Of a DNA stretch of 64,000 nucleotides, positions 27,054-36,462 are shown one piece after another (position 1 is the first letter of the stretch; each line of letters opens with the position of its first letter). Origin of the DNA: Urechidicola croceus (lineage in GTDB: Bacteria > Bacteroidota > Bacteroidia > Flavobacteriales > Flavobacteriaceae); the NCBI GenBank assembly GCA_905181865.1, contig CAJIZG010000003.1, forward strand, positions 124,001-188,000, read 5' to 3'. A program made the position numbers and the translations under genes. Under the pieces are notes generated by a model that was given only the letters and a program-made list of their open reading frames with translations, did not search any database and was not told where the DNA came from.

Positions 27054-27497
27054 ATGATTGATAACAAAGATAATCAAGCAATTGTACGTGAAGTGTTTGT
27101 TAAATACTTACAGTCAAATGCGCACCGAAAGACCCCAGAGCGATTTGCTATACTTCAAGAAGTTTATAACTTAAAAGAACATTTTGATATTGAATCATTG
27201 TATATCAAAATGAAGAATAAAAAGTATCGGGTTTCTCGCGCTACTTTGTACAATACAATTGAACTTTTATTGGAATGTGGACTAGTTAGGAAGCATCAGT
27301 TTGGTCAAAATCAAGCTCATTATGAGAAATCTTTTTTTGACAAACAACACGATCATGTTATTTTAACGGATACTGGAGCTGTTATGGAATTCTGTGACCC
27401 TCGTATTCAAGTTATTAAAAAAACGATAGAAGATACTTTTAACATAAATATTCATTCTCATTCTTTGTATTTCTACGGAACAAAGAAAGAAGATTAA
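27054..27497 (+). CDS. Fur-family transcriptional regulator lacking the Cys zinc site
   Basis: 147 residues. Winged-helix DNA-binding part ([20 protein letters not shown] and [19 protein letters not shown]) followed by the dimerisation domain ([18 protein letters not shown]). In classical Fur the segment after HDH holds CxxC for a structural zinc; here it is DTG, and only one Cys (FCDP) remains nearby, so the structural zinc site is absent while the His/Glu regulatory site seems kept. It precedes purA by 22 bp and could be co-transcribed with it. Whether it senses iron, zinc or peroxide cannot be told. Confidence 0.9.
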   Translation: MIDNKDNQAIVREVFVKYLQSNAHRKTPERFAILQEVYNLKEHFDIESLYIKMKNKKYRVSRATLYNTIELLLECGLVRKHQFGQNQAHYEKSFFDKQHDHVILTDTGAVMEFCDPRIQVIKKTIEDTFNINIHSHSLYFYGTKKED

Positions 27498-27519
27498 AAC
27501 ATATAATTTAACAAAAAAA

Positions 27520-28791
27520 ATGGCGATAAATTTATTATTAGGCTTGCAATGGGGCGATGAAGGCAAAGGAAAAATTGTAGATGTATTAACATCAGATTAT
27601 GATATTATTGCAAGATTTCAAGGAGGTCCTAATGCAGGGCATACTTTAATCTTTGATGGATACAAACATGTATTGCACACTATTCCATCTGGTATATTTC
27701 ATAAAACAGCCGTAAATGTTGTTGGAAATGGGGTTGTAATTGATCCTGTCATATTTAAGAATGAATTGGATAATCTCGATAAATTCAATCTTGATTTTGA
27801 ATCAAAATTATTAATTTCGAGAAAGGCACATTTAATTTTACCTACTCACCGTTTACTTGATGCCGCCTCGGAAGCCGCTAAAGGAAAATCCAAAATAGGC
27901 TCTACACTTAAAGGAATTGGACCAACATACATGGACAAAACTGGTAGAAACGGATTACGTGTTGGTGATTTAGAAATGGATGATTGGCAAGAACGTTTTG
28001 ATGCTTTAACTCAAAAGCATTTAAAAATGTTAGAATTCCAAGGTATTGAACTTGAATATAATTTAGAAGAATTACACGCTGAATTTAATAAAGGAATAGA
28101 ACGTCTAAAGCAGTTAACTTTTATTGATAGTGAGGAATACTTGAACAATGCTATGAAAAACGGGAAAACCATTTTGGCAGAAGGAGCGCAAGGATCTTTA
28201 TTAGATGTTGACTTTGGAACTTATCCTTTTGTTACGTCTTCAACTACGACAGCGGCAGGAGCTTGTACAGGCCTTGGTATAGCGCCAAATAAAATTGGTG
28301 AAGTCTTTGGTATTTTTAAGGCGTATACAACACGTGTTGGATCAGGCCCATTCCCTACCGAATTATTTGATAAGGATGGAGCAACAATGGCCAAAGTTGG
28401 ACATGAGTTTGGTGCGACTACTGGTAGACCAAGAAGATGTGGTTGGTTAGATATCGTTGCATTAAAATATGCTGTTCAAGTAAATGGTGTTACGCAATTA
28501 ATGATGATGAAAGGAGATGTGCTTTCTGGTTTTGACACCTTAAAAATATGTACATCTTATAAGTATAAGGGTACTGAAGTTTCTCATTTTCCTTTTAATA
28601 TTGAAGGAGAAAATGTTACTCCAGTATATACTTCAATTGCAGGTTGGAAAGAAGATTTAACTGGAATGACGTCTGCAGACGAATTGCCTCAGAATTTACT
28701 TGATTATATTACTTTTATTGAAAAAGAAGTTGAAGTACCCGTAAAAATAGTTTCTGTAGGCCCGGATAGAAAACAAACTATCCTTAGATAG
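27520..28791 (+). CDS. purA: Adenylosuccinate synthetase
   Basis: Joins IMP and aspartate with GTP in AMP synthesis. 423 residues with QWGDEGKGKIVD at 9-20 (catalytic Asp, P-loop), the GPNAGHT motif near 36 (catalytic His), GSTLKGIGPTYMDK near 127, GPFPTEL near 270, and GATTGRPRRCGW near 298. All expected loops are present. It follows the Fur-family gene closely and ends before a strong terminator. Confidence 0.97.
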   Translation: MAINLLLGLQWGDEGKGKIVDVLTSDYDIIARFQGGPNAGHTLIFDGYKHVLHTIPSGIFHKTAVNVVGNGVVIDPVIFKNELDNLDKFNLDFESKLLISRKAHLILPTHRLLDAASEAAKGKSKIGSTLKGIGPTYMDKTGRNGLRVGDLEMDDWQERFDALTQKHLKMLEFQGIELEYNLEELHAEFNKGIERLKQLTFIDSEEYLNNAMKNGKTILAEGAQGSLLDVDFGTYPFVTSSTTTAAGACTGLGIAPNKIGEVFGIFKAYTTRVGSGPFPTELFDKDGATMAKVGHEFGATTGRPRRCGWLDIVALKYAVQVNGVTQLMMMKGDVLSGFDTLKICTSYKYKGTEVSHFPFNIEGENVTPVYTSIAGWKEDLTGMTSADELPQNLLDYITFIEKEVEVPVKIVSVGPDRKQTILR

Positions 28792-28836
28792 ATAGCACAT
28801 ATAGTTCTGATTTTATTTTCGGAATGTTTAATTAAT

Positions 28837-28872
28837 ATAAAAGGTTTCTAACTCTTGTTAGAAACCTTTTAT
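28837..28872 (+). terminator. Terminator after purA
   Basis: A 16-bp perfect stem (28837-28852 with 28857-28872) with a TCTT loop and a following ATTTT, 45 bp past the purA stop. Confidence 0.93.
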
Positions 28873-28922
28873 ATTTTGGCAAAGTTATTGAAGAGTCACT
28901 TACAAAGTAGCAACAAATTAAA

Positions 28923-28953
28923 TTTATAAATCGACATTAAATAGTTAGATTTG
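28923..28953 (+). promoter_or_regulatory. Promoter of the OstA-like gene
   Basis: TTTA at 28923-28926 and TAGATTTG at 28946-28953, 19 bases apart, match the Bacteroidota TTTG-N19-TAnnTTTG pattern with one mismatch; the ATG follows 19 bp later. Confidence 0.6.
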
Positions 28954-28972
28954 TCCTTGTAAAAATCGGTTA

Positions 28973-30847
28973 ATGAAGAATATTTTCTTACTCCTATTAT
29001 TCAGTATTGCATTTAGTGCATATAGCCAGCAGCAACCTAAGAAATTAAAAATAATTAATGCCGGTCAGACGTATCCGCATAAAGAAGATCAAGACGTTCA
29101 GATTTTTATTGACCCAGTAGTTGTAGAAATAAACGGTGCTACAATACGTTGCAAGCGAGCCGAGATAAACTCCAAAATAAATTATCTCAAGGCGATGGGA
29201 AATGTTATAATGAACCAAGGAGATACGGTTTTTCAAACGAGTGATTTCGCCGATTATGATGGAAATATCAAATTAGTTACTTCTTGGGGAAATGTGGTTC
29301 TAAAAGATCCAACAATGACTTTAACCTCAGAAAAAATTAAATTTGATAGAGCACGACAGCATTTATATTACAACAATTACGGTACCATAAAGGATAGTAT
29401 CAACGTTTTAAAAAGTAAAGAGGGCAATTATTTTTTAGAGAGTACTAAATTTCAAGCTTATAATAATGTAACCGTAGTAAATCCAGATCAAACATTAGTT
29501 ACAGATCATCTAGAATATTTTACAGACACTGGTAAAGCATACTTGTACAAACCTTCAACAATTACGAGTGAAGAAAGTGTAATCTATACCGAAAAAGGCT
29601 TTCATGATTCTAAAAATAAAATCTCTCATCTAACTAAAAATTCTTGGATACAATACGACGATCGATTAATTGAAGGTGATAGTCTGTTTCATAATGAACT
29701 TCAAAATTTTTCTACGGCTACGGGTAATATTAGAATTACAGATACCATTAACAACAGTATTTTAAAAGGTGGCTATGGAGAGTTTTATCGCAATAACGAT
29801 TCTGCTTTTGTCGTTAAAAGAGCTGTTGCCATTACATTACAAGAGAAAGATTCTATCTATATCCATGGAGATACTCTACTGGTCACTGGAAAGCCAGCGC
29901 TTAGAGTTGTTAGAGCGTTCCATCATGTAAAGTTTTTTAAAGAAGATTTAAGAGGGAAATGCGATTCTTTGGTAAGCATACAAAGTTCAGGTCTGACTAA
30001 AATGTTTCGAAAACCAGTTTTATGGTCGCAAGAAAGTCAAATTACTGGTGATATCATTCATTTTTTAACAAATAAGGAAACAGAACAAATGGATTCTCTT
30101 AAAGTTTTATCAAATGCTTTTATGATTCAAAAGGATTCGGCAGGATACAATCAGACTAAAGGAAGAGTAATATTAGGGAAATTTGAGAATAACGACCTAA
30201 AAAATATAGATGTAAACGGAAATGCAGAAGTGGTACAATTTGTTAGAAACGGTGAAGATGAATTAATAGGAATTACTAAAAATAAGTCCAGTTCAATTCA
30301 TATAACAATGAAAGACAAACAAATGATAACCGCTGAGTTTATAGGAGCATCCTCTGGTAGAACTTATCCGGAAGAAGATCTTCGGGAAAGAGATAGAATA
30401 TTGCGCGGGTTTATATGGCGAGAATCTGAAAAACCGGTAACAAAAAAAGATATTTTTTATCATAACCCAGCTGACGATTTAATAATACAACAAGAACGTG
30501 CTAAAGAAAGAGAAGAAAATATTCGTAAGCAAAAAGCTGCTGAAAAGAAACGTTTAAGAAGACTTGTGGCAAAAGCATTACGAAAAAAACAAGATAGTAT
30601 AGATGCTTTAATTGATACGAAACTACCAATTAAACAGGATAGTATAAATGTATTAATTGATAAGAAACTACCAATTAAACAGGATAGTATAGATGTATTA
30701 ATTGATACGAAACTACGTATAAAACACGATAGTATAGATGTACTAAATGATACGAAACTACCAATTAAACAGGATAGTATAGATGTACTAAATAATATGA
30801 AACTACCAATTAAACCAGTTTTTACAGAACCTATATTAGATAATTGA
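28973..30847 (+). CDS. Exported OstA/LptA-like protein with C-terminal 15-residue tandem repeats
   Basis: 624 residues. A signal peptide (KNIFLLLLFSIAFSAYSQQ) leads into a long beta-rich region of alternating strands typical of the OstA/LptA jellyroll (RCKRAEINSKINYLKAMGNV, SDFADYDGNIKLVTSWGNVV, LTSEKIKFDRARQHLYYNN), which in other bacteria forms the lipopolysaccharide bridge. After about residue 500 the protein turns charged and helical (a Lys/Glu/Arg segment) and ends in five near-identical 15-residue units of the type KQDSIDVLIDTKLPI. The stop overlaps the TTG start of the aminotransferase, so the two are coupled. The LPS role is inferred from the fold. Confidence 0.85.
   Translation: MKNIFLLLLFSIAFSAYSQQQPKKLKIINAGQTYPHKEDQDVQIFIDPVVVEINGATIRCKRAEINSKINYLKAMGNVIMNQGDTVFQTSDFADYDGNIKLVTSWGNVVLKDPTMTLTSEKIKFDRARQHLYYNNYGTIKDSINVLKSKEGNYFLESTKFQAYNNVTVVNPDQTLVTDHLEYFTDTGKAYLYKPSTITSEESVIYTEKGFHDSKNKISHLTKNSWIQYDDRLIEGDSLFHNELQNFSTATGNIRITDTINNSILKGGYGEFYRNNDSAFVVKRAVAITLQEKDSIYIHGDTLLVTGKPALRVVRAFHHVKFFKEDLRGKCDSLVSIQSSGLTKMFRKPVLWSQESQITGDIIHFLTNKETEQMDSLKVLSNAFMIQKDSAGYNQTKGRVILGKFENNDLKNIDVNGNAEVVQFVRNGEDELIGITKNKSSSIHITMKDKQMITAEFIGASSGRTYPEEDLRERDRILRGFIWRESEKPVTKKDIFYHNPADDLIIQQERAKEREENIRKQKAAEKKRLRRLVAKALRKKQDSIDALIDTKLPIKQDSINVLIDKKLPIKQDSIDVLIDTKLRIKHDSIDVLNDTKLPIKQDSIDVLNNMKLPIKPVFTEPILDN
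30587..30811 (+). repeat. Five 45-bp in-frame tandem repeats
   Basis: Units start at 30587, 30632, 30677, 30722 and 30767, each beginning AAACA[AG]GATAGTATA or close to it, with a few substitutions; a sixth partial unit begins at 30812. The unit is a multiple of three, so gain or loss keeps the OstA-like frame open. Confidence 0.93.
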
Positions 30848-32022
30848 AAGAAGACTTTTTTAAATATCAAGCTCAAACAAGTTCACATCCACTTGCACTA
30901 GAAATTTCACATGCGAATGGTTCCTTTATGTATGATTCTTTCGGCAAAGAATATTTAGATTTTATTGCAGGTGTATCTGCCAATAGTTTAGGACATAATC
31001 ATCCAAAAGTTTCACAAGCGATAAAAGATCAACTGGCAAAGTATACACATGTGATGGTATATGGAGAATTTATCCAAAGTCCACAAGTTGAACTAACTAA
31101 ATTTTTAGCAAAGCAATTACCTTCCTCTTTGGATACTACCTATCTTACTAATTCTGGAACTGAAGCAACGGAAGGATCCATTAAATTGGCAAAACGGTAT
31201 ACAGGCAGAAGTCAAATTATAGCTAGTATAAATGGGTATCATGGAAATACACAGGGCGCCATGAGTGTTTCTGGAGTTGAACAGCAAAACAGAGCATATA
31301 GACCCCTAATACCGGGAGTTTCGTTTATAGATTTCAATGACGCTGCTCAACTTTCACTTATCACCAATAAGACAGCTGCTGTAATTCTTGAAACTATCCA
31401 AGGTGGCGCTGGATTTATAGAACCCGTAAATGATTATTTACACAAGGTTCAAAAGCGCTGTAATGAAGTTGGAGCATTACTCATATTAGATGAAATTCAA
31501 TCCGGAATTGGTAGAACTGGAACTTTTTTTGGTTTTGAAAATTACAATTGCATCCCCGATATTATAATATCGGGTAAAGGTCTCGGTGGGGGAATGCCTA
31601 TAGGCGCATTTATTTCTTCAAATGAGATCATGTCTTCCTTACAAGAAAAACCAAAATTGGGACATATAACAACATTTGGTGGACATCCAATAATTGCTGC
31701 GGCATCTCTAGCAACTATAAAAGAAATTGTAAATTCTAATTTAATGGCTGATACTATTGAAAAAGAAAAATTAATTCGAAAAATTTTAGTTCATCCCGAA
31801 ATAGCAGAAATAAGAGGTAAGGGCTTAATGCTTGCCTTAATTTTTAAAGATGAAGAAATTGCTTCTAAGGTCATTCTGAATTGCCTTGAAAACGGATTGA
31901 TTTTATTTTGGTTACTTTTTGAAGGAAAAGCAGTTCGTATTACTCCCCCGCTAACAATCTCTTCCATAGAAATAGAAACGGGCTGTAAAGTAATTCTGGA
32001 TGTTTTGAATGAGCTTAAATAA
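30844..32022 (+). CDS. Class III pyridoxal-phosphate aminotransferase (acetylornithine/aspartate aminotransferase family)
   Basis: 392 residues with TNSGTEATEGSIKLAKRYTG near 100, YHGNTQGAMSVSG near 137, the LDEIQSGIGRTG motif near 218 and the PLP lysine in ISGKGLGGGMPIGAF near 246. The family moves amino groups between omega-amino acids and 2-oxo acids; the exact substrate is unclear. The start is TTG at 30844, which overlaps the preceding stop codon (TTGA) and matches where homologues begin. Coupling to an OstA-like gene is a genomic habit without a clear functional link. Confidence 0.88.
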   Translation: MKEDFFKYQAQTSSHPLALEISHANGSFMYDSFGKEYLDFIAGVSANSLGHNHPKVSQAIKDQLAKYTHVMVYGEFIQSPQVELTKFLAKQLPSSLDTTYLTNSGTEATEGSIKLAKRYTGRSQIIASINGYHGNTQGAMSVSGVEQQNRAYRPLIPGVSFIDFNDAAQLSLITNKTAAVILETIQGGAGFIEPVNDYLHKVQKRCNEVGALLILDEIQSGIGRTGTFFGFENYNCIPDIIISGKGLGGGMPIGAFISSNEIMSSLQEKPKLGHITTFGGHPIIAAASLATIKEIVNSNLMADTIEKEKLIRKILVHPEIAEIRGKGLMLALIFKDEEIASKVILNCLENGLILFWLLFEGKAVRITPPLTISSIEIETGCKVILDVLNELK

Positions 32023-32035
32023 GATTTAAACCTTC

Positions 32036-32596
32036 CTATTTTATCAACAATTCATCAAGTAATTTTCTAACTTTATCGCTGTCCCATGAAGCAGGACCTA
32101 CCTTATCAACTACAATAAACCCTTCTTTATCAAGAACATAAGTTGCCGGTATACTTGAAACTGAAAAATTATTTGGTGTTTTTGAATACTGATTAAAAGA
32201 AGGAGTTTTATAGTCGTATTTATCTAAAAATCTATGTACCACGGTATCTTCTTCATTTGTTATAAACAAAAACACAACTTTATCCTTATAATCGGTATAT
32301 AGATTTTGAAGACTTGGCATTTCCGCTCTACAAGGCGGACACCATGTTGCCCAAAAATTTAGCACTACTACTTTACCTTTAGCTTCAGAAAAATCATAGT
32401 CTTCAGCATTAATACCTTTTAATTTCCATATATAATCAACCAATTGATCTCGAGACTCAACACTTTCTACGGATGGAGAAAAAGATAGTAATCTAGCGGA
32501 CCACTCTTTAACCTCACTACCTATAGGTGTAAAAAAAAGTATTCCTAAAACTCCAATAAAAATAATATTCGAACGCTGTGACTTCGTTATTTTCAT
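32036..32596 (-). CDS. TlpA-family membrane-anchored thiol-disulfide oxidoreductase
   Basis: From the ATG at 32596 the protein has 186 residues: an N-terminal membrane anchor (SNIIFIGVLGILFFTPIG), then a thioredoxin fold with FWATWCPPCRAEMPSL (redox CPPC near residue 92) and the cis-Pro segment VSSIPATYVLDKEG near 145. The frame opens 13 codons earlier, but the hydrophobic anchor starts after this Met. It probably reduces disulfides in exported proteins, as in cytochrome c or cysteine delivery. Convergent with the aminotransferase, 13 bp apart. Confidence 0.9.
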   Translation of the reverse strand: MKITKSQRSNIIFIGVLGILFFTPIGSEVKEWSARLLSFSPSVESVESRDQLVDYIWKLKGINAEDYDFSEAKGKVVVLNFWATWCPPCRAEMPSLQNLYTDYKDKVVFLFITNEEDTVVHRFLDKYDYKTPSFNQYSKTPNNFSVSSIPATYVLDKEGFIVVDKVGPASWDSDKVRKLLDELLIK

Positions 32597-32659
32597 ATTT
32601 CTAATTTGAGGTAAATTAGTTGTAAAATTAAACAATACTTACAATGTAAAAGAAGAAAA

Positions 32660-32675
32660 GACACTCGAAAGTGCC
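32660..32675 (-). terminator. Terminator of the former Crp/Fnr gene
   Basis: On the minus strand GGCACT and AGTGTC pair around a TTCG tetraloop and are followed by TTTTCTTCTTTT. It lies about 40 bp beyond the Crp/Fnr pseudogene stop and before tlpA. Confidence 0.7.
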
Positions 32676-32713
32676 TTTCATCTATTATTATTTATTGAAA
32701 CTCTTAACATGCC

Positions 32714-33364
32714 TTAATTTTTAATTAACTGTATTTTTTTTCTATCAAAATTGACCAGCCCTTCATCCTTAAATTCATTCATCATATTATTTAAGGCAGG
32801 TCGAGAAACATCAATAAGAGGAAATCTCTTTTTGAATATATGGATACAACTTTATATCCCGTTTCTTCAAAATTATAGCCATAGTCTTGAAGAGATTCTT
32901 TTAAACGTGTTTTAGGATCTTTGAATAAAAGTAATTATAACCGTCTTTCTAATCTTTTAATTCTAAATAAATTAGCTTGTAAAAACCCAAAGTAAATGAT
33001 CCGTTATCACGAATTAAATTTTGCAAAGTGAGGTCATCTATAGGTGGTAAATATAAGTGTTATCAATTATGGATGGAACTAATTTATTTCGTTTCTCTTG
33101 CCCCAAAACGTCTTTCTCGCCAAACACCTCACCTTTTGACTGAATCGCTTTTACTACCTCCTATCCATCTTCAAGATAATACCCCAAATTTATTTTACCC
33201 ACGTATATAAGATACACTTTACTCGCCGAATCATCTGTAAAATAAATATAATCCATTTTATTATATGCGGTGCTAAACTCATGTGTTGATTTATAGGCGG
33301 TAAACCTATGTAGACATAAAATCTTAAAAATATGTACGCATTCTAAATACCAAATATTTTTCAT
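32714..33364 (-). pseudogene. Crp/Fnr-family transcription regulator, broken by stops and frameshifts
   Basis: From an ATG at 33364 the minus strand reads DYIYFTDDSASKVYLIYVGK and INLGYYLEDG, the cyclic-nucleotide-type sensor domain, then a stop (33161-33163). The next stretch continues as EVVKAIQSKGEVFGEKDVLG, then after frame changes LFKDPKTRLKESLQDYGYNF, and finally PLIDVSRPALNNMMNEFKDE with GLVNFDRKKIQLIKN, which is the winged-helix C-terminus ending at 32714. The total span (651 bp) is that of an intact gene, so it decayed in place by point mutations and small indels. No intact copy is in the window. Confidence 0.88.
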
Positions 33365-33410
33365 AGAAGACCAAGGTTGGTTTTTTACAAATTGCAGTCG
33401 TATAAAAACA

Positions 33411-33441
33411 AAAAAACTCACAATTAAATTATGAGTTTTTT
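33411..33441 (-). terminator. Terminator after the aconitase gene
   Basis: AACTCATAAT and ATTGTGAGTT (minus strand, one G-T pair) with flanking A and T runs, about 26 bp past the aconitase stop. Confidence 0.85.
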
Positions 33442-33466
33442 GTTTTTATACTAAATATATTTGATA

Positions 33467-35728
33467 TTATCTGTTTTGCTTTTTAATTAAATTCAAAGCG
33501 GAACCTTCATTATACCATTCTATTTGACCTGAATTGTACGTGTGATTTAGTTTGATCGTATCAATTAATCCATCAGCATGGACAACTTCTAATGTAAGTT
33601 GCTTCCCTGCCGCAAATTCATTTAAATCTGTGAAATTAAAAGTATCACCCTCTTGGATCAAATCATAATCACTTTCATTCGCAAATGTTAAACCTAACAT
33701 TCCTTGTTTCTTCAAGTTAGTTTCGTGAATACGTGCAAAAGATTTTACAATCACTGCAGCCACGCCTAAGTGACGAGGCTCCATTGCTGCATGCTCTCTA
33801 GAAGATCCTTCACCGTAATTATGATCACCAATAACAACAGTTTTAATTCCTGCAGCTTTATATGCTCTAGCAGTATCTGGCACCGGTCCAAATTCTCCAG
33901 TTAATTGATTTTTAACCTTATTTGTTTCTTTACTATATGCATTTACAGCACCAATAAAACAATTGTTTGAAATATTATCTAAATGACCTCTAAAACGTAA
34001 CCAAGGACCCGCCATTGAAATGTGATCTGTAGTACATTTTCCAAAAGCTTTAATTAATAACTTAGCTCCATTAATCTCATTCGATAACGGTTCAAACGGT
34101 GTTAATAATTGAAGTCTTTCTGAAGTTGGTGCTACCACAATATCAACTCCTGAACCATCTGCCATAGGAGCAACAAAACCAGCATCTTCAACATCAAAAC
34201 CTTTTGGTGGTAATTCCAATCCAGTTGGTTCTTCCAATTTTACTTCTTCACCATTTTGATTAATGATAGTATCCGTTAATGGATTAAAATCTAAGCGTCC
34301 AGAAATTGCCACTGCTGCAACCATTGAAGGAGAACCAACAAACGCATGCGTATTTGGATTTCCGTCAGCTCTTTTAGAAAAGTTTCTATTAAAGGAGTGT
34401 ACAATTGTATTCTTTTCTTGTTTATCAGCACCTTCTCTTGCCCATTGGCCAATACAAGGCCCACAAGCGTTTGTAAATATTTTTGCATGTAACTGCTCAA
34501 ATGCCTCCAATAATCCATCTCTCTCTGCCGTATATCGAACTTGTTCCGAACCAGGGTTTATTCCAAATTCAGCTTTTGTCACCAAGTTTTTATCAACTGC
34601 CTGTTTTGCAACTGAAGCTGCACGAGCTAAATCTTCATAAGATGAGTTTGTACAAGAACCTATCAATCCCCACTCTACTTTCAATGGCCATCCATTTTTC
34701 TTTGCCTTTTCAGTCATCTCACCAACTGGCGTAGCTAAATCTGGCGTAAATGGGCCATTTAAATGCGGTTTTAACACGTTTAAATCAATTTCAATTACTT
34801 GATCAAAATATTGTTCTGGGTTTGCGTAAACCTCATCATCACCCGTTAAGTACGGTTTTATTTTATTTGCTTCATCTGCAACATCGCCACGATCTGTTGA
34901 CCTTAAGTAACGCTCGATAGATTCGTCATATCCAAAAGTTGACGTTGTTGCTCCAATCTCAGCCCCCATATTACAAATAGTACCTTTGCCAGTTGCAGAC
35001 ATACTAATGGCTCCTTCACCAAAATACTCAACGATACATCCAGTACCACCTTTTGCAGTTAAAATTCCAGCTACCTTAAGAATTACATCTTTAGATTCAG
35101 TCCAACCAGATAATTTTCCAGTTAACTTAACTCCAATTAATTTTGGGAATTTCAATTCCCAAGGCATTCCAGCCATTACATCCACAGCATCTGCTCCTCC
35201 AACACCAATAGCAATCATTCCTAATCCACCAGCATTAACCGTATGTGAATCTGTACCAATCATCATTCCTCCAGGGAATGCATAATTTTCTAAAACTACT
35301 TGATGAATAATACCCGCTCCTGGCTTCCAAAATCCAATTCCGTATTTATTAGATACAGAAGCTAAAAAGTTAAAAACTTCACTGCTTGAATTTAAAGCAT
35401 TTTGTAAATCTTTATCTGCACCAATCTTTGCTTGAATCAAGTGATCACAGTGCACCGTTGTCGGGACCGCCACTTGCTTCTTTCCAGCCTGCATAAACTG
35501 CAATAAAGCCATTTGAGCCGTGGCATCTTGACACGCAATTCTGTCTGGGGCAAAATCGACGTAGTCTTCTCCTCTAGAAAAAGCCGTAGAAGGTTTGCCA
35601 TCCCACAAGTGATTATATAATATTTTCTCCGATAATGTTAAAGGTTTCCCAACAGTTTCTCTAGCTGCGTCTACACGCTCTGTCATTCTAGCGTAGACCT
35701 CTTTTATCATTTCAATGTCAAATGCCAT
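33467..35728 (-). CDS. Aconitate hydratase (mitochondrial type)
   Basis: 753 residues. Isomerises citrate to isocitrate in the TCA cycle with a 4Fe-4S cluster. The three cluster Cys lie in GSCTNSS near 358 and ACGPCIGQW near 421; [10 protein letters not shown] near 90, the [13 protein letters not shown] motif near 158 and the swivel-domain [13 protein letters not shown] and [15 protein letters not shown] (near 640) complete the active site. Length and order match the mitochondrial-type aconitase of Bacteroidota rather than AcnB. Single gene; upstream 200 bp are AT-rich. Confidence 0.95.
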   Translation of the reverse strand: MAFDIEMIKEVYARMTERVDAARETVGKPLTLSEKILYNHLWDGKPSTAFSRGEDYVDFAPDRIACQDATAQMALLQFMQAGKKQVAVPTTVHCDHLIQAKIGADKDLQNALNSSSEVFNFLASVSNKYGIGFWKPGAGIIHQVVLENYAFPGGMMIGTDSHTVNAGGLGMIAIGVGGADAVDVMAGMPWELKFPKLIGVKLTGKLSGWTESKDVILKVAGILTAKGGTGCIVEYFGEGAISMSATGKGTICNMGAEIGATTSTFGYDESIERYLRSTDRGDVADEANKIKPYLTGDDEVYANPEQYFDQVIEIDLNVLKPHLNGPFTPDLATPVGEMTEKAKKNGWPLKVEWGLIGSCTNSSYEDLARAASVAKQAVDKNLVTKAEFGINPGSEQVRYTAERDGLLEAFEQLHAKIFTNACGPCIGQWAREGADKQEKNTIVHSFNRNFSKRADGNPNTHAFVGSPSMVAAVAISGRLDFNPLTDTIINQNGEEVKLEEPTGLELPPKGFDVEDAGFVAPMADGSGVDIVVAPTSERLQLLTPFEPLSNEINGAKLLIKAFGKCTTDHISMAGPWLRFRGHLDNISNNCFIGAVNAYSKETNKVKNQLTGEFGPVPDTARAYKAAGIKTVVIGDHNYGEGSSREHAAMEPRHLGVAAVIVKSFARIHETNLKKQGMLGLTFANESDYDLIQEGDTFNFTDLNEFAAGKQLTLEVVHADGLIDTIKLNHTYNSGQIEWYNEGSALNLIKKQNR

Positions 35729-35944
35729 ATCTGTATTGTTAATTGTTTACAAAAAGTTCCGCGAATTTACGAAATAAAACATCAAATAAAAAGATATTAT
35801 ATTGTCAAATTAACAAGTTTTCGGTTTTAATAATTCTAATCATATATTTTACTATAAATAAAATATTTTCATCAAATATTGTCAATAGTTTAATTAATTA
35901 TACTTGAATCGCTTTGAACTTAGCGCGTTCAACATAAAAAAGAA

Positions 35945-36331
35945 AAAAAGCAGATCTATAAGCCGGATCCTGTATCCACCCATGGCGGACTCTTATCATT
36001 TATCTAGGTTATCAATTACTCAATAACTCAATCTGTCTACCCCTTGAAATCGAGTGAGTACTCTTAGTTAATAAAAATTAACACTCCAATATACGTGACA
36101 TTGCACCGCATAGAGTTTACCTGGTTTCACTACAGCCGAACTGTACTTGCTTTCTGTTGCACTTGTCCTATTCGCTTTGCAACGAACGACGGATGTTATC
36201 CGCTATGCTACTCTATGGTGTCCGGACTTTCCTCCTTGTACCAAACTCAATTTGGAATCTTTTAAAATATTGCTATTATTAAAAAATACTGAGAATAAGT
36301 TCAGCACACGGCGATAAGACGATCTGCTTTT
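35945..36331 (-). ncRNA. rnpB: RNase P RNA (class A)
   Basis: The minus strand contains GGAGGAAAGTCCGGACACC, the hallmark P4/CR1 segment, ACAGTTCGGCTGTAGTGAAA in the middle, and the 3' element GGATCCGGCTTATAGATCTG. The 5' GCAGATCG and the 3' GATCTGC pair to form P1, which defines both ends. A T-rich run follows (35945 and below). It processes the 5' leader of tRNAs. The whole 35729-36462 gap is explained by this RNA plus its promoter and the dnaJ terminator. Confidence 0.96.
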
Positions 36332-36333
36332 GG

Positions 36334-36341
36334 CAAAGGTA
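36334..36341 (-). promoter_or_regulatory. Putative -7 box of rnpB
   Basis: TACCTTTG on the minus strand, a few bases before the mapped 5' end of RNase P RNA. The matching -33 position falls inside the dnaJ terminator hairpin and does not read TTTG. Confidence 0.5.
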
Positions 36342-36353
36342 TAAAATAAAAAA

Positions 36354-36375
36354 CCCACTTAATTGCTTAAGTGGG
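36354..36375 (-). terminator. Terminator after dnaJ
   Basis: CCCACTTAA and TTAAGTGGG around a 4-base loop, with a T-run on the minus-strand side (36353 downwards). It lies 88 bp past the dnaJ stop and just upstream of rnpB. Confidence 0.92.
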
Positions 36376-36462
36376 AAAATTGCTATGAAAAAGAATTATT
36401 AGTCTTTCGACTAATAAGAAGACAAATATATATTATTTATTTCATTTACTATGCAGTAATTG

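Noticed and set aside
30587-30811. Tandem repeats as a CRISPR array
   Set aside because: Units are contiguous, in frame with a protein and without spacers.
33028-33421. Short frames of 60 and 86 codons in the 33-kb gap
   Set aside because: The 86-codon one is the front piece of the Crp/Fnr pseudogene and the other is its antisense; neither is a gene on its own.
34263-34640. 125-codon frame opposite the aconitase gene
   Set aside because: Shadow of a well-conserved coding region on the other strand.
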